Under the pieces are notes generated by a model that was not told where the DNA came from, did no database searches, and saw only the letters and a program-made list of their open reading frames with translations. Position numbers and translations under genes: made by a program. A stretch of 64,000 nucleotides of DNA from Sulfitobacter geojensis (lineage in GTDB: Bacteria > Pseudomonadota > Alphaproteobacteria > Rhodobacterales > Rhodobacteraceae): positions 2,480,001 through 2,544,000 of the forward strand of contig NZ_JASE01000005.1 in NCBI RefSeq assembly GCF_000622325.1, written 5' to 3'. Of the stretch, positions 45,438 to 53,998 are shown piece by piece; position 1 is the first letter of the stretch; each line of letters begins with the position of its first letter.

Positions 45438-46976
45438 ATGACCGATCAAACTCCCCTTCGCAGCGGTGGCCGCGCTGCCCGCCGTGCTGCCCGTTCCCAA
45501 CCCCTCGCCGCGCACCTGCGCCCCGTCCGCCCCGGTATGGAGGGCGGCCAGTACAAACCGCTGAGCCAAGCCGACATGCAAGCCATCCATAACGCTGCGC
45601 TTGAGGCCCTTGAAACCATCGGGCTGGCAGACGCGCCGCCTTCCGGTGTTGCCTATCTGACCGGTGCCGGTGCGGTTGAGGGCACGGATGGGCGCATCCG
45701 TTTTCCCCGCGCTCTGGTCGAGGACACTCTGGCAAAGGCGAACCGGTCGATCACCCTGTGCGCGCGCGACCCTGCCCATGATCTGGAACTGTCCGGCAAC
45801 CGTGTGCATTACGGCACCGCAGGTGCGGCGGTGCATCTGGTCGATGTGGCGACCAACAGCTACCGCGAATGTGGTTTGCAGGATTTGCACGATGCAGCGC
45901 GGATCACGGATACGCTTGATAACATTCACTTTTTACAGCGCCCGATGGTTTGCCGCGACATTACAGACAATTACGAAATGGACATGAATACGGTCTACGG
46001 CTGCTGTTCAGGCACGATGAAACATATCGGCACCTCCTTTACCGATCCGTCTTACGTCAAGGGCGCACTTGAGATGCTACACCTGATTGCCGGCGGCGAG
46101 GACAAATGGCGCGCGCGTCCCTTCATGTCGAACTCGAACTGTTTTGTGGTCCCGCCGATGAAATTCGCCACCGAGTCCTGTCAGGTGATGGAGGCTTGTA
46201 TCGAAGGGGGCATGCCGGTGCTGCTGCTGTCCGCGGGCATGGCCGGTGCCACAGCACCGTCCACCATCGCAGGCGCGATCACGCAGGCGGTGGCGGAATG
46301 TCTGGCCGGACTGGTCTATGTGAACGCGGTCAAGCCGGGGCACCCGGCCATCTTCGGCACATGGCCCTTCGGGCTTGATCTGCGCTCGGGCGCGATGACG
46401 GGCGGCTCCGGCGAACAGGCACTGTTGACGGCCGGCTGCGCACAGATGCACGGGTTTTACGCCCTGCCCGGTGGTGCCGCTGGCGGTATTGCCGACGCTA
46501 AAATGCCCGATATGCAAGCCGGATGGGAGCAGATGTGTTCCAACGTCATGGCCGGCCTGTCGGGGTGCAATATGATTTACGAGGCGGCGGGTATGCATGC
46601 ATCGTTACTGGGGTTTTGCCACGAATCGCTGATTTTGGGGGATGATATTATCGGTCAGGCCCTACGCTGCGTGCGCGGCATCGAGGTAAACGAGGAAACG
46701 CTGGCTCTGGATCAGATGCGCGCGGTCTGTCTGGATGGACCGGGGCATTATCTGGGGACCGAACAAACCCTGAGCCGGATGGAACTGGATCACGTCTATC
46801 CATCGCTGGGAAACCGGTCATCTCCGAAAGAATGGGATGAACTGGGCAAGCCGGAACTGGTCGCCAATGCGACACTGCGCAAAGAGGCGATATTGGCGCA
46901 ACGCCCGCGGGCACGGTTTGACCCGGCCATCGATCAGGCGATCCGCGAGCGGTTCAAAATTCACTTGCCTGTCTGA
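45438..46976 (+). CDS. Trimethylamine methyltransferase (MttB) family protein, non-pyrrolysine
   Basis: A 512-residue member of the MttB superfamily. There is no in-frame TAG, so it is the non-pyrrolysine branch, some members of which demethylate glycine betaine or related quaternary amines onto a corrinoid protein. The TIM-barrel family text is seen in SNSNCFVVPPMKFATESCQVMEACIEGGMPVLLLSAGMAGATAPSTIAGAITQAVAECLAGLVYVN and in GGAAGGIADAKMPDMQAGWE. The N-terminus is basic (GRAARRAARSQP). ATG at 45438. No corrinoid protein or methyl-THF transferase gene is adjacent, so its partner must be elsewhere or it has another role. Confidence 0.87.
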   Translation: MTDQTPLRSGGRAARRAARSQPLAAHLRPVRPGMEGGQYKPLSQADMQAIHNAALEALETIGLADAPPSGVAYLTGAGAVEGTDGRIRFPRALVEDTLAKANRSITLCARDPAHDLELSGNRVHYGTAGAAVHLVDVATNSYRECGLQDLHDAARITDTLDNIHFLQRPMVCRDITDNYEMDMNTVYGCCSGTMKHIGTSFTDPSYVKGALEMLHLIAGGEDKWRARPFMSNSNCFVVPPMKFATESCQVMEACIEGGMPVLLLSAGMAGATAPSTIAGAITQAVAECLAGLVYVNAVKPGHPAIFGTWPFGLDLRSGAMTGGSGEQALLTAGCAQMHGFYALPGGAAGGIADAKMPDMQAGWEQMCSNVMAGLSGCNMIYEAAGMHASLLGFCHESLILGDDIIGQALRCVRGIEVNEETLALDQMRAVCLDGPGHYLGTEQTLSRMELDHVYPSLGNRSSPKEWDELGKPELVANATLRKEAILAQRPRARFDPAIDQAIRERFKIHLPV

Positions 46977-46983
46977 AAAAGAA

Positions 46984-46996
46984 GGGGCTCTGCCCC
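46984..46996 (+). terminator. Short GC hairpin after the MttB-like gene
   Basis: GGGGC, TCT, GCCCC seven bases after the stop, then a GCGCAAGCGC-like second stem and CCCCGCAGGATTTAAGGCCAAAAAGAG. Very similar 3'-flanking sequences are, from memory, scattered through Roseobacter genomes. Confidence 0.5.
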
Positions 46997-47101
46997 GCCG
47001 CGCAAGCGCGACTCCCCGCAGGATTTAAGGCCAAAAAGAGGAGGATCCGAGGGAAGCGTTGCGCCGCCGCTGCGCCGGTTGCGTTTGACGTTGTGTGGAA
47101 A

Positions 47102-47143
47102 GAAGAAAGGGAGAGACGGAGCTCTCCCTCGTTTCGCCGTTCA
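47102..47143. repeat. Direct repeat, copy 1 (hairpin-forming)
   Basis: Starts GAAGAAAGGGAGA and ends GTTTCGCCGTTCA; the core forms AGGGAGAG, ACGGAG, CTCTCCCT (eight perfect pairs). A second copy lies 129 bases on. Confidence 0.8.
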
Positions 47144-47230
47144 CGTGGGTGTTTTCGTAGAAAACGCACACTCCTCTGACAGAACATTTGGTCTTCTCAA
47201 AGGTGGAGTCAGCTCTTATCCTTGTAAAAA

Positions 47231-47273
47231 GAAGAAAGGGAGAACCGAAGTCCTCCCTGAGTTTCGCCGTTCA
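47231..47273. repeat. Direct repeat, copy 2 (hairpin-forming)
   Basis: Same ends as copy 1, with the core AGGGAG ... CTCCCT (six pairs, longer loop). Differences from copy 1 fall mostly in the loop, so the stem is kept. Confidence 0.8.
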
Positions 47274-47433
47274 AGCTCAATTTGTTAACCGCTCGGTGTT
47301 TGTTTTGCCTGCGGCCTGAACGTCGTCCAGAGCGAACGCATCCGCTCCGTGTAATGCGTCCCGGCTGGGCCGGGGCGTGGAATGGGTGGCAGCGTATTGC
47401 AAAGCAATGCGCGAGACCCCACCCCGTCCCTTA

Positions 47434-47455
47434 TGGAGCGCCTTTCAGCGCTCCA
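47434..47455 (-). terminator. Hairpin directly after nrdJ
   Basis: TGGAGCGC, six-base loop, GCGCTCCA; perfect eight-pair stem that starts six bases after the nrdJ stop on the minus strand. No U-tract follows. Confidence 0.55.
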
Positions 47456-47461
47456 ATTTCA

Positions 47462-50400
47462 TCAGCTACACCCGGACGTCCCGCCGCAGGTGTTGCACTT
47501 CATGCAGGTGCCGTTGCGCACCAGCGTGTAGTTGCCGCATTCGGCGCAAGCTTCGCCTTCATAGCCTTGCATCTTGGCTTTGGTGCGGGCGTCCAGCGAC
47601 ACAGCACCTGAGGAAACCGTGCCCGAGGCGACGGAGGTGCTGGTCGACATGGCGACTGCAACCGCGCCTTTGGCGATTTCCGGTGCCAACGTGACCCCGT
47701 CCACACCCCCTTGCAACAAAACAAGCTCCTGTGGGGGGCGGTTACGCAGGTAGCCCGTGGAGCTGATCTGCTTGAGAACCTCGAGAGAGCGCGACGCGGC
47801 AGTCTCTGAGATTTCGGACAGGTTGCCAACGTGCTCTTCTTCTTCGCCCTTGCCCAGATCGTCGAATGTGGCCCCTTCGGGTTTCACATGTGCCAGATCG
47901 GTGCGGTCGAGGTAGGAAACCGCCAACTCGCGGAAGATATAGTCGAGGATCGAGGTTGCGTTCTTGATGCTGTCGTTACCTTGCACCATGCCTGCCGGCT
48001 CGAACTTGGTGAAGGTGAAGGCATCGACGAATTCCTCAAGCGGCACGCCGTACTGAAGGCCAACAGACACCGCGATGGCGAAGTTGTTCATCATGGCGCG
48101 GAAACCCGCCCCTTCCTTGTGCATGTCGATGAAGATTTCACCGAGCTTGCCGTCTTCGTATTCACCGGTGCGCAGGTACACCTTGTGACCGCCAACATTT
48201 GCCTTTTGCGTATAGCCCTTGCGGCGCTGAGGCATCTTTTCGCGGCTGCGGTTGATGACTTCCTTGATCACAATCTTTTCGACGATCTTTTCGGCCAGCA
48301 CCGTTGCTTTTTCCTGCATGGAGCCGGATTCGAGCACTTCTGCTGCTTCATCATCGTCTTCGACCAGAGAGGCCGCCAATGGCTGGCTTAGTTTGGAGCC
48401 GTCACGGTAAAGCGCGTTGGCCTTGATGCCCAGTGACCATGAAAGCTCGTATGCTTTCTGGCAGTCTTCGATGGTTGCGTCGTTCGGCATGTTGATCGTC
48501 TTGGAGATCGCGCCGGAGATGAAGCTTTGCGCCGCCGCCATCATGTAGATGTGGCTGTTGACCGACAGGTAACGCTTGCCCTTCTTGCCGCAGGGGTTCG
48601 CACAATCGAAGATGCTGTAGTGCTCTTCTTTCAGGTGCGGTGCCCCTTCGAGGGTCATGGTGCCGCAAACGTGGTCGTTGGCCGCGTCAATGTCTGCCTT
48701 GGAGAAGCCCAGAGACTTCAGCAGATCGAATGTCGGATCGTTCAGCTTTTCGGCCGGGATGCCCAGAACTCCGGTGCAGAATTCCTCACCCAGCGTCCAC
48801 TGGTTGAACACAAAGCGGATGTCGAACGCCTGCGCCAGTGCGGCGTCTACCTTGGCCAGCTCGTTCGGACCAAAACCGTGGCCCATCAGCGTGGTGTGGT
48901 TGATGCCCGGTGCGTTGCCGATGGTGCCGTGGCCCACCGCGTAGCCGACGATCTCTTCGATCTGGGCGGAGCCGTAACCGAGCTTTTCCAGTGCTGCCGG
49001 AACGGATTGGTTGATGATCTTAAAGTAACCACCGCCCGCAAGTTTCTTGAACTTCACCAGTGCGAAGTCGGGTTCGATGCCTGTGGTGTCACAGTCCATA
49101 ACCAGACCGATCGTACCCGTCGGCGCGATGACAGATGTCTGGGCGTTGCGGTAACCATGTACCTCACCCAGCTTCAGCGCCTCGTCCCAGCAGGACATGG
49201 CCACGTCAACCAGACCCGGCTGCGGGCAGTTATCGTGATCCAGCGCCACAGGCTTGATCGCCAGCTCTTCATAGCCGTTTTCGTTGCCGTAAGCCGCGTT
49301 GCGGTGGTTGCGCATGACACGCAGCATGTGATCGGCGTTCTTTTTGTAGCCCGGGAAAGCGCCCAGCTCGCCGGCGATTTCAGCGGATGTGGCATAGGCA
49401 ACGCCTGTCATGATCGCTGTCAGCGCCCCGCAAAGTGCGCGGCCCTCGTCGCTGTCATAAGAGTAGCCCATGTTCATCAGCAGACCGCCGATATTTGCAT
49501 AACCCAGACCCAAGGTGCGGAAGTCGTACGAACGCTGTGCGATTTCCTTGGACGGGAACTGCGCCATCATCACGGAGATTTCCAGCGTTACGGTCCAAAG
49601 GCGGCTGGCGTGCATGTAGTCTTCGACGTTGAACGTGCCGTCCTCAAGGAAGGTCAGCAGGTTCATGGACGCGAGGTTACAAGCCGTGTCGTCAAGGAAC
49701 ATATATTCGGAACAAGGGTTTGAGCCACGGATCGCGCCATCTTCGGGGCATGTGTGCCAGTCGTTGACGGTGTCGTGGTACTGGATGCCCGGATCGGCAC
49801 AGGCCCATGCGGCGTGGCCGACCTGCGCCCACAGATCACGGGCACGGATTGTTTTGCTGACGCGACCTGTCACACGGTCGATCAGTTCCCAGTCAGCATC
49901 TTTTTCAACAGCCGTGAGGAAGCCGTTTGTCACGCGGATGGAGTTGTTGGAGTTCTGGCCGGAGACGGAGTTATAAGCCTCTGAATCCCAATCCGTGTCA
50001 TATGTCGGGAATTCGATGCTGGTGTGGCCCTGCTTGGCATAATCCAGCACGCGCTTTACGTAAGTTTCGGGGATCGCGACCTTTTTTGCCTCGCGCACCG
50101 CCGCTTTCAACTGATCGTTCTTGGCAGGATCATAAGCGTCTGCCTCTGCACCGTCCCAGCCTTTGATGGCTTCAAATATCAGGTTGAGCTTTTGCTCGTG
50201 CATCTTTGAGCCGGCAACGATGGACGCCACTTTCTGCTCTTCCAGCACCTTCCAGTTAATGAAATCTTCGATATCGGGGTGGTCCGCATCGACGATGACC
50301 ATCTTGGCCGCGCGGCGGGTGGTACCGCCGGATTTGATCGCGCCCGCTGCACGGTCACCGATTTTCAGGAAACCCATCAGACCGGAGGATTTACCGCCGC

Positions 50401-51115
50401 CTGACAGGCTTTCGCCCGCTGCACGCAGGGAGGAAAAGTTGGTGCCGGTGCCGGAACCGTATTTGAACAGACGCGCTTCACGCACCCACAGGTCCATGAT
50501 GCCGCCGTCGCCGACCAGATCGTCACCTACCGACTGGATGAAACAGGCGTGCGGCTGTGGATGCTCATAGGAAGATTTGGAACGGGTCAGTTTTTCGGTT
50601 TTGTAATCAACGTAATAGTGGCCCTGTGCCGGACCGTCGATGCCGTAAGCCCAGTGCAGACCGGTATTGAACCACTGCGGCGAATTCGGCGCGGCGCGCT
50701 GGCTGGCCAGCATGTGGCGCATTTCGTCATAATAGGCCTGCGCGTCGGCTTCGGTGGAGAAATAGCCACCTTTCCACCCCCAATAGGCCCAAGCGCCGGC
50801 CAGACGGTCAAACACCTGCTTGGATGACGTTTCGCCGCCCATCGTCGCGCCCTCGGCAGGCACCGAACGCCACAAGAACGCAGGCACGCCTTTTTCTTTC
50901 ACTTTGGTGACGGCAGAGGGCACGCCGGCTTTACGAAAATACTTCTGCGCAATCACATCGCTGGCAACCTGGCTCCAGCTCGCGGGTACTTCGACGTCAT
51001 CAAGCTTGAATACAATAGAACCGTCCGGATTGCGGATTTCCGATACGGTCGTAATGAAATCAAGCTCTGCGTATGCGTCTGTGCCTGCCTTGGTGAATTT
51101 ACGTTCGATTTTCAT
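47462..51115 (-). CDS. nrdJ: Vitamin B12-dependent (class II) ribonucleotide reductase
   Basis: A 1217-residue NrdJ that reduces ribonucleotides using adenosylcobalamin to generate the thiyl radical. Family text: [46 protein letters not shown] (active-site Asn, Cys, Glu), [23 protein letters not shown] and [23 protein letters not shown] in the late NrdJ-specific domain. The C-terminus [28 protein letters not shown] carries the redox/zinc cysteines. Length is normal, with no intein. ATG at 51115 has AGAGG upstream. Oxygen-independent activity suits shifts between aerobic and anaerobic life. Needs cobalamin. Confidence 0.95.
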   Translation of the reverse strand: MKIERKFTKAGTDAYAELDFITTVSEIRNPDGSIVFKLDDVEVPASWSQVASDVIAQKYFRKAGVPSAVTKVKEKGVPAFLWRSVPAEGATMGGETSSKQVFDRLAGAWAYWGWKGGYFSTEADAQAYYDEMRHMLASQRAAPNSPQWFNTGLHWAYGIDGPAQGHYYVDYKTEKLTRSKSSYEHPQPHACFIQSVGDDLVGDGGIMDLWVREARLFKYGSGTGTNFSSLRAAGESLSGGGKSSGLMGFLKIGDRAAGAIKSGGTTRRAAKMVIVDADHPDIEDFINWKVLEEQKVASIVAGSKMHEQKLNLIFEAIKGWDGAEADAYDPAKNDQLKAAVREAKKVAIPETYVKRVLDYAKQGHTSIEFPTYDTDWDSEAYNSVSGQNSNNSIRVTNGFLTAVEKDADWELIDRVTGRVSKTIRARDLWAQVGHAAWACADPGIQYHDTVNDWHTCPEDGAIRGSNPCSEYMFLDDTACNLASMNLLTFLEDGTFNVEDYMHASRLWTVTLEISVMMAQFPSKEIAQRSYDFRTLGLGYANIGGLLMNMGYSYDSDEGRALCGALTAIMTGVAYATSAEIAGELGAFPGYKKNADHMLRVMRNHRNAAYGNENGYEELAIKPVALDHDNCPQPGLVDVAMSCWDEALKLGEVHGYRNAQTSVIAPTGTIGLVMDCDTTGIEPDFALVKFKKLAGGGYFKIINQSVPAALEKLGYGSAQIEEIVGYAVGHGTIGNAPGINHTTLMGHGFGPNELAKVDAALAQAFDIRFVFNQWTLGEEFCTGVLGIPAEKLNDPTFDLLKSLGFSKADIDAANDHVCGTMTLEGAPHLKEEHYSIFDCANPCGKKGKRYLSVNSHIYMMAAAQSFISGAISKTINMPNDATIEDCQKAYELSWSLGIKANALYRDGSKLSQPLAASLVEDDDEAAEVLESGSMQEKATVLAEKIVEKIVIKEVINRSREKMPQRRKGYTQKANVGGHKVYLRTGEYEDGKLGEIFIDMHKEGAGFRAMMNNFAIAVSVGLQYGVPLEEFVDAFTFTKFEPAGMVQGNDSIKNATSILDYIFRELAVSYLDRTDLAHVKPEGATFDDLGKGEEEEHVGNLSEISETAASRSLEVLKQISSTGYLRNRPPQELVLLQGGVDGVTLAPEIAKGAVAVAMSTSTSVASGTVSSGAVSLDARTKAKMQGYEGEACAECGNYTLVRNGTCMKCNTCGGTSGCS

Positions 51116-51311
51116 AATCGCTGCCTCTGTCTTAACAATTTATACCAAGAGCTGTGCCCGTCAGAGCATGCCCCCAAATCCCGTTCACCGCCGGTTCAGG
51201 CACGAATTTTATGCGCCAGGCCACTCTATGCGGCCCGGGACATGCAGAATTGTGACGCGTTTTGCTGTCGTTTCCCTGCGCTCGTGTCTCGATGCGCCTC
51301 TTCAGCGTTAA

Positions 51312-51358
51312 CCACCATATGTTGTGGCGTCATCTCCGACCTCCACAACCTGACGTAT
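51312..51358 (-). promoter_or_regulatory. Pair of NrdR-box-like sites upstream of nrdJ
   Basis: CCACCATATGTTGTGG (51312-51327) is a near-palindrome of the NrdR-box form, and CCACAACCTGACGTAT (51343-51358) keeps one half. They start 31 bases apart, the standard spacing for NrdR pairs. The second overlaps the -10 position of a TTGACC-N17-TCAGGT promoter-like pair (51348-51376, minus strand). NrdR represses ribonucleotide reductase genes when dATP is abundant. Confidence 0.5.
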
Positions 51359-51562
51359 CGACCCCTGTTCGGTCAACGCGTTTATTTTCAATTTTCGGTT
51401 TTGTTTCAGTTGACCGGCGGAGCGAAATTTGCGCCACACACAATGCGCCGATTCACTTGGTTAATATCCACAATCGACGGGCAAGAGTTTTACGCGCGGC
51501 ACGTTTGAAAAACCCTAAAGCAACAACAGGTTTAGCGCGGTTCGCTCACGTCATGCATGAAG

Positions 51563-51571
51563 TTATCCACA
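51563..51571 (+). promoter_or_regulatory. DnaA box
   Basis: TTATCCACA, a perfect match to the DnaA consensus, 450 bases upstream of nrdJ. ATATCCACA (51464-51472), one mismatch, lies 99 bases away in the same orientation. Confidence 0.5.
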
Positions 51572-51746
51572 CAACAGCGGGGGATAAATCAACGGCGTTC
51601 GGACCCGAAAATTATTTTGGCCGCCGGTTGGGGAATTCATAAATTTGCAACATAACAGGCCGCCCTTGCCTACGAATCGGGCCAGAGCGCACAAAATTCA
51701 CACTACCCAAAGCGGGGGCACGACCCGCGAACCACCATATGATGTG

Positions 51747-51761
51747 TTAACCGCATGTTAA
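51747..51761. promoter_or_regulatory. CtrA-type site TTAA-N7-TTAA
   Basis: TTAACCGCATGTTAA fits the full CtrA recognition sequence. It directly adjoins CCACCATATGATGTGT (51732-51747), which shares 11 bases with the NrdR-box-like site nearer nrdJ. Confidence 0.5.
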
Positions 51762-51884
51762 GGGGACATATGACCGATGCGCTTTAACGGCGGGACAGAC
51801 CAGCGCGGCCCACCGCACAGGGTCCCCCGGACCCGCACGATATTTCCCCGAAGGGAAATCACTTATTCAAAGGCTGGTGAAAGT

Positions 51885-51960
51885 GGTCGGAGCGAGAGGA
51901 TTCGAACCTCCGACCCCCTGTACCCAAAACAGGTGCGCTACCAGGCTGCGCCACGCTCCG
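51885..51960 (-). tRNA. tRNA-Pro, anticodon TGG
   Basis: Acceptor stem CGGAGCG/CGCTCCG, discriminator A and encoded CCA (TGG at 51885-51887 on the plus strand). The anticodon stem is CCTGT/ACAGG with loop TTTGGGT, so 34-36 are TGG (reads CCA/CCG and others by wobble). T-arm GGTTCGAATC is normal. Confidence 0.95.
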
Positions 51961-52037
51961 ACTGCGGCTTCTTTAGCCAAGGTTCAGACGAATGAAAAGC
52001 CCTGATCTGCCCTAAATCACATTGCGTGCAGGAAAAC

Positions 52038-52529
52038 TTAGCACGGCCAGGCGGGCGCATAGGATTGATGTGCCGGATGGCGTACTAAACTACCCACTTT
52101 AATGCCAAGTCGCGCCGCCAAGCCGCCGTTGATCTCGAGCACTGTCAGAATGTTATCGCCGCCCGGTATCGGCGTTTCATCCAGCGGGATGGCATTGTGA
52201 TGAATGTGTTTCACCACGCCCTGCGCATCAATAAACAGCATGTCCAAAGGAATCAGCGTGTTGCGCATCCAGAAACTTGTGCTGCGGGGACGTTCATTAA
52301 CGAAATACATGCCGGCACCCATCGGCATCGAAGTACGATGCATAAGCCCCTGCGCCTGCTCTGCCGGATCATCGGCAACCTCGACAGAGAATCGCGCGCT
52401 GCCCCAGTCGCCCTTCAGCAATACAGAATCGCTGCGACATTCTTCGGCCGCGACCATCCCTCCAACAAGGGACAGCCCCAACCCTAAAATTACTGCTGCG
52501 GATCTGCGGAGTTTAGAACCGTTTCCCAC
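52038..52529 (-). CDS. DUF192 family secreted protein
   Basis: 163 residues. Signal peptide with KLRR n-region and AAVILGLGLSLVGGMVAA core (cleavage likely after VAA). The DUF192 domain is seen in QAQGLMHRTSMPMGAGMYFV and SFWMRNTLIPLDMLFIDAQGVVKHIHHNAIPLDETPIPGGDNILTVLEINGGLA. Structure-based role not settled; some members sit with cold-shock proteins, as here. The GTG start at 52529 lies 40 bases inside the cold-shock gene, with GAGG upstream, because later starts would remove the signal peptide. Confidence 0.85.
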   Translation of the reverse strand: MGNGSKLRRSAAVILGLGLSLVGGMVAAEECRSDSVLLKGDWGSARFSVEVADDPAEQAQGLMHRTSMPMGAGMYFVNERPRSTSFWMRNTLIPLDMLFIDAQGVVKHIHHNAIPLDETPIPGGDNILTVLEINGGLAARLGIKVGSLVRHPAHQSYAPAWPC

Positions 52530-53050
52530 GCCTGTACCTCACCGGCCATATGGCCCCGTTTGCCCTGAATGACCCTGACGGCCAATGCTTCGCCCGGTTG
52601 CAAATCAGACAGACCGGACTGGCGCAATATCTCGATGTGCACAAATACGTCATCCGGTTTGCCAAATACATTGGCAAAGCCGAACCCTTTGGCCTTGTCG
52701 AACCATTTGACCCGTGCCGGTTCAATCGGGGCCGCCATCAGGGCGTCATTGTCCAGCCCCACGATATCGGAAAGCACGGCGTTCTGCTGGATGTCACTGG
52801 GGTGAATCGCCGTGATCTCGGTCGCCTGCACGCCGCGATCGGTCTTTTGCACCAACAGCTCGATGCCAGTGCCATCCGCAATGGAGCTTTGCCCGAAGTT
52901 TCGCAGCACATTCACATGCAGCAAAATATCCGGCCCGCCCGTCTCAGCCACGACAAAGCCAAAACCCTTGACCGGATCAAACCACTTTACAATGCCCGAA
53001 ACAGCATCCGGCTCCGCCAACGCGGCCGGTCTGCTGTCTTCGCTTGCCAT
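52490..53050 (-). CDS. Double cold-shock-domain protein
   Basis: A 186-residue protein with two CSDs: SGIVKWFDPVKGFGFVVAETGGPDILLHVNVL (about 18-49) and ARVKWFDKAKGFGFANVFGKPDDVFVHIEIL (about 113-143). Both keep RNP1 KGFGF and an RNP2-like FVH/LLH. Such double CSPs bind single-stranded RNA/DNA and are common in alphaproteobacteria. ATG at 53050 chosen; GTG at 53065 with AGGTG upstream is an alternative. Overlaps the DUF192 gene. Confidence 0.87.
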   Translation of the reverse strand: MASEDSRPAALAEPDAVSGIVKWFDPVKGFGFVVAETGGPDILLHVNVLRNFGQSSIADGTGIELLVQKTDRGVQATEITAIHPSDIQQNAVLSDIVGLDNDALMAAPIEPARVKWFDKAKGFGFANVFGKPDDVFVHIEILRQSGLSDLQPGEALAVRVIQGKRGHMAGEVQAWETVLNSADPQQ

Positions 53051-53159
53051 AATCTCTGCTTTCACACTGCACCTATTAAATTCGTCGCTTTATAAACTTG
53101 TGCCCCCTCGCCCTTAAACGGTCAGGCAGCGGTATTCACATCTAAAATGAGTAGCCGTT

Positions 53160-53765
53160 CTAAGGATTTAGTCGTTCAATCTCCCATGCGTCATCGGGTG
53201 TGGTTCTGCGCCACTGGAAGCGGTCATGCAACCTGTGATCCCCATCCGCCCAAAATTCGATCTCCACCGGCGCAAGCCTGAAGCCGCCCCAAAATGGCGG
53301 TCTGGCCGGATTGATCCCTTTGGTCGCGGTCACTTTCGCAACCTCGGCGATCAGCGCCGCGCGGCTTTTCAAAGGCCGCGATTGTTGTGACGCCCAAGCC
53401 CCCAGACGGCTTTGCAGCCCGCGCGACGCATAATAAGCATCCGCTTTTGGCCCGTCTTCGCGACTGATGATGCCGCGCACCCGAATTTGACGGCGCAGCG
53501 ATTTCCAGTGCAAGACAAACGCCGCCTTGCCCGCGTGATCCAGTTCCTGCGCCTTCTGGCTTTCGTAATTTGTATAAAAAACAAAGGCGTCCTGTTCGAC
53601 GTCTTTCAACAATACCATGCGCACATTGGGCATGCCATTGGCATCAACGGTCGACAGGGCAATGGCATTGGGATCGTTAGGTTCCGATGTCTCCGCCTCG
53701 GCCAGCCAGGACCGGACAATCTCGAACGGGTCTTCGCCCGCGAATTTACCACTTCTACCAGACAT
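53160..53765 (-). CDS. pdxH: Pyridoxamine 5'-phosphate oxidase
   Basis: A 201-residue FMN enzyme that makes pyridoxal 5'-phosphate. Visible: [25 protein letters not shown] (FMN site), [58 protein letters not shown], and the C-terminal [35 protein letters not shown] at 53765 with AAGAG upstream. PLP made here serves the aminotransferases in this window. Divergent from fabI. Confidence 0.95.
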   Translation of the reverse strand: MSGRSGKFAGEDPFEIVRSWLAEAETSEPNDPNAIALSTVDANGMPNVRMVLLKDVEQDAFVFYTNYESQKAQELDHAGKAAFVLHWKSLRRQIRVRGIISREDGPKADAYYASRGLQSRLGAWASQQSRPLKSRAALIAEVAKVTATKGINPARPPFWGGFRLAPVEIEFWADGDHRLHDRFQWRRTTPDDAWEIERLNP

Positions 53766-53868
53766 ACTGCACTCTTGCCCTATTGCCCGCAGGAGGTCCT
53801 GCAGAAATTCCAAAGGTATCGTTGAACGTTACAGGAATTGCGATGTCACAACAACCGAAAGCTATTTT

Positions 53869-53885
53869 ACCCGTTTGAAACGGGT
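53869..53885. promoter_or_regulatory. Perfect 17-bp palindrome, operator candidate
   Basis: ACCCGTTT, G, AAACGGGT between the divergent pdxH and fabI genes, 103 bases upstream of the pdxH start and 113 before fabI. This size and symmetry suit a TetR- or similar repressor site. Which gene it controls is not known. Confidence 0.5.
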
Positions 53886-53998
53886 GCCCTTCACCGGCAC
53901 TTGAGTAAAGCAAGAACCGCATATGTCCAGCTCTCTTGATGGCATGCGCGCAATGGCCTAAACGAATGGGTAGAAATGTTAATAGAATTGGGCACGGC

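Larger units (their letters stand above)
46977..47461. other. 485-bp intergenic region between the MttB-like gene and nrdJ
   Basis: Contains no convincing gene. It holds the GGGGCTCTGCCCC hairpin at 46984, a 42-bp element present twice (47102-47143 and 47231-47273), a GTTTTCGTAGAAAAC palindrome near 47149-47163, and the nrdJ hairpin at 47434-47455. The two transcripts converge here. Confidence 0.6.
51116..51884. promoter_or_regulatory. Long regulatory gap upstream of nrdJ
   Basis: 769 bases without a credible gene, AT-richer than its surroundings in places (51375-51415, 51605-51650). On the minus strand it is the nrdJ upstream region. It holds NrdR-box-like sequences, a perfect DnaA box and a TTAA-N7-TTAA CtrA-type site (listed separately). 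A TATAAA lies 30 bases before the nrdJ start. I see no cobalamin riboswitch. Confidence 0.6.

Noticed and set aside
45438-46976. Pyrrolysine-containing MttB
   Set aside because: No in-frame TAG in the coding sequence.
48527-49723. 398-codon frame antisense to nrdJ
   Set aside because: High-GC shadow frame opposite a clear gene; no recognisable domain.
51116-51300. Cobalamin riboswitch ahead of nrdJ
   Set aside because: I looked for the conserved B12-box and GCCACTG on the minus strand and found only a chance GCCACT on the plus strand.
51116-51884. Chromosome origin
   Set aside because: Only one perfect DnaA box and no usual origin-flanking genes; kept as a regulatory hypothesis only.
51777-51995. 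72-codon plus-strand frame spanning tRNA-Pro(TGG)
   Set aside because: It reads through the antisense of the tRNA ([18 protein letters not shown]-type text is a well-known false protein over tRNA genes).
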